In this document: positions 63,137 through 64,000 of the stretch, in pieces
How positions within the stretch are numbered: the stretch's first letter is position 1
How the letters are laid out: the number at the start of each line of letters is the position of its first letter
Assembly: GCF_002553505.1 (NCBI RefSeq)
Contig: NZ_PDCP01000004.1
Span: 124,001-188,000 of the forward strand
Direction of reading: 5' to 3'
Length of the DNA: 64,000 nt
From: Mycolicibacterium agri
GTDB taxonomy: Bacteria; Actinomycetota; Actinomycetes; Mycobacteriales; Mycobacteriaceae
The notes under the pieces: generated by a model
What the model was told of the DNA's origin: nothing
Seen by the model: the letters and a program-made list of their open reading frames with translations, nothing else
Databases searched by the model: none
Translations under genes and position numbers: made by a program

Positions 63137-64000
63137 ATGGCGTTCGGCGACTACCAACTCGAGATCTATATGCAGGGGCTGTCGGGCGTGGTCCCGAAGT
63201 TCCCGATGACCTACGCGGATTGGGAAGCCAAGGCCCAGGCCGCGATGCCGCCGTCGATCTGGTCGTATGTGGCCGGCGGAGCGGGAGACGAACGGACCCA
63301 GCGCGTCAACCGCACCGCGTTCGACAACTGGGGGCTGATGCCGCGCATGTTCGTCGGCGCCACCCAGCGCGACCTGTCCGTCGAGATGTTCGGCCTGAAG
63401 CTTCCGTCGCCGGTGTTCATGGCGCCCATCGGCGTCATCGGGATCTGCGCGCAGGACGGCCACGGCGACCTCGCGACCGCCCGCGCCGCCGCACAGACCG
63501 GCGTTCCGATGGTCGTCTCCACGCTGACCGAGGATCCGCTGGAGGACATCGCCGCCGAATTCGGCGACACCCCAGGCTTTTTCCAGCTTTACACGCCGAC
63601 CGACCGCGAGCTGGCGGCCAGCTTCGTGCGCCGTGCCGAGGAAGCGGGCTACAAGGGCATCATCGTCACGCTCGACACCTGGGTGCCGGGCTGGCGTCCG
63701 CGAGACCTGTCCACGTCGAACTTCCCGCAACTGCGCGGCAAATGCCTGAGCAACTACTCCAGCGACCCCGTCTTCCGCGCAGGCCTGAACCAACCGCCGG
63801 AGCAGAATCCGCAGGCGACCGTGCTGCACTGGGTGCAGATGTTCGGCAACTCGCTCACCTGGAATGACCTGCCGTGGCTGCGCTCGCTGACCGAGCTGCC
63901 GCTGATCGTGAAGGGCATCTGCCACCCCGACGACGCCAGGCGCGCCGTCGATGGCGGCGTCGACGGCATCTACTGCTCCAACCACGGCGGCCGCCAGGCC
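63137..64000 (+). CDS. Lactate 2-monooxygenase-like FMN enzyme, cut by right edge
   Basis: The first 288 residues of an FMN-dependent alpha-hydroxyacid-oxidising enzyme; the frame is still open at 64000. The start ([21 protein letters not shown]), the [16 protein letters not shown] segment, [44 protein letters not shown] and [13 protein letters not shown] closely follow M. smegmatis lactate 2-monooxygenase, including the catalytic His of SNHGGR. That enzyme oxidises L-lactate to acetate, CO2 and water. Related lactate dehydrogenase (LldD) or mandelate-type enzymes are possible. It lies 25 bases after viuB. Confidence 0.88.
   Translation, partial: MAFGDYQLEIYMQGLSGVVPKFPMTYADWEAKAQAAMPPSIWSYVAGGAGDERTQRVNRTAFDNWGLMPRMFVGATQRDLSVEMFGLKLPSPVFMAPIGVIGICAQDGHGDLATARAAAQTGVPMVVSTLTEDPLEDIAAEFGDTPGFFQLYTPTDRELAASFVRRAEEAGYKGIIVTLDTWVPGWRPRDLSTSNFPQLRGKCLSNYSSDPVFRAGLNQPPEQNPQATVLHWVQMFGNSLTWNDLPWLRSLTELPLIVKGICHPDDARRAVDGGVDGIYCSNHGGRQA

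Noticed and set aside
1..64000. tRNA, rRNA, insertion sequence, integrase or attachment site
   Set aside because: I looked for these, especially at the borders of the iron locus and the giant genes, and found none I could support.

Overview
The window is high-GC actinobacterial DNA that reads as a fast-growing Mycobacterium/Mycolicibacterium. It has GTG/TTG starts, ATGA and TGATG gene couplings, IdeR-type iron boxes, and the yraN-comM-dprA-viuB block that sits at Rv2898c-Rv2895c in M. tuberculosis. The dominant content is a near-complete exochelin-type (hydroxamate) siderophore locus at about 1.36-35.6 kb, followed by a second iron-acquisition operon at 40.8-47.0 kb.

Layout. 0-1.4 kb: start of an unknown gene (left edge), a SnoaL/NTF2-fold protein with a long palindrome upstream, and a HAD phosphatase broken by a one-base frameshift. 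1.36-4.24 kb: a coupled panD paralogue and ornithine N5-hydroxylase, divergent from a ferric-siderophore-binding lipoprotein, with two IdeR-box-like sites between them. 4.26-30.76 kb: a 26-kb minus-strand unit mbtH -> degenerate ABC half-exporter -> second ABC half-exporter -> a single 7553-residue six-module NRPS. 30.86-31.81 kb: divergent formyltransferase (fxbA). 31.81-35.58 kb: siderophore-interacting reductase plus FepD/FepG/FepC-like importer. 35.7-40.9 kb: arginase-family protein, fused E1alpha-beta 2-oxoacid dehydrogenase, CaiB-type CoA transferase and TesB thioesterase. 40.8-47.0 kb: FbpA-FbpB-FbpC-like ferric iron transporter ending in an AMP-ligase/carrier/membrane-acyltransferase fusion, with an IdeR-like box upstream. 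47.2-49.4 kb: haemophore-like protein, DUF1206 membrane protein, DMT transporter. 49.4-59.0 kb: two very large uncharacterised proteins (1519 and 1674 aa), the second with a lectin-like propeller repeat array and two LysM motifs. 59.2-64 kb: yraN, comM, dprA, viuB and the start of a lactate 2-monooxygenase-like gene cut by the right edge.

How it works together. The specificity pockets I read from the NRPS are fhOrn, beta-Ala, hOrn, Thr and hOrn, with epimerases in modules 1, 3 and 4. This predicts D-fhOrn, beta-Ala, D-hOrn, D-allo-Thr, L-hOrn, which equals the published exochelin MS order and stereochemistry, followed by a sixth module of unknown specificity and a thioesterase. PanD would supply beta-alanine, the hydroxylase N5-hydroxyornithine, FxbA the formyl group, MbtH the A-domain chaperone, and the paired half-exporters secretion. 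The lipoprotein, permeases and ATPase would bring the ferric complex back, and the siderophore-interacting protein would release iron. Five IdeR-like sites place all these units under iron control (inference).

Limits. All assignments are from reading the sequence; no searches, alignments or structure predictions were run. Residue positions inside the large proteins are approximate. No tRNA, rRNA, CRISPR array, insertion sequence or integrase was recognised, and there is no gene-free stretch over 300 bases.
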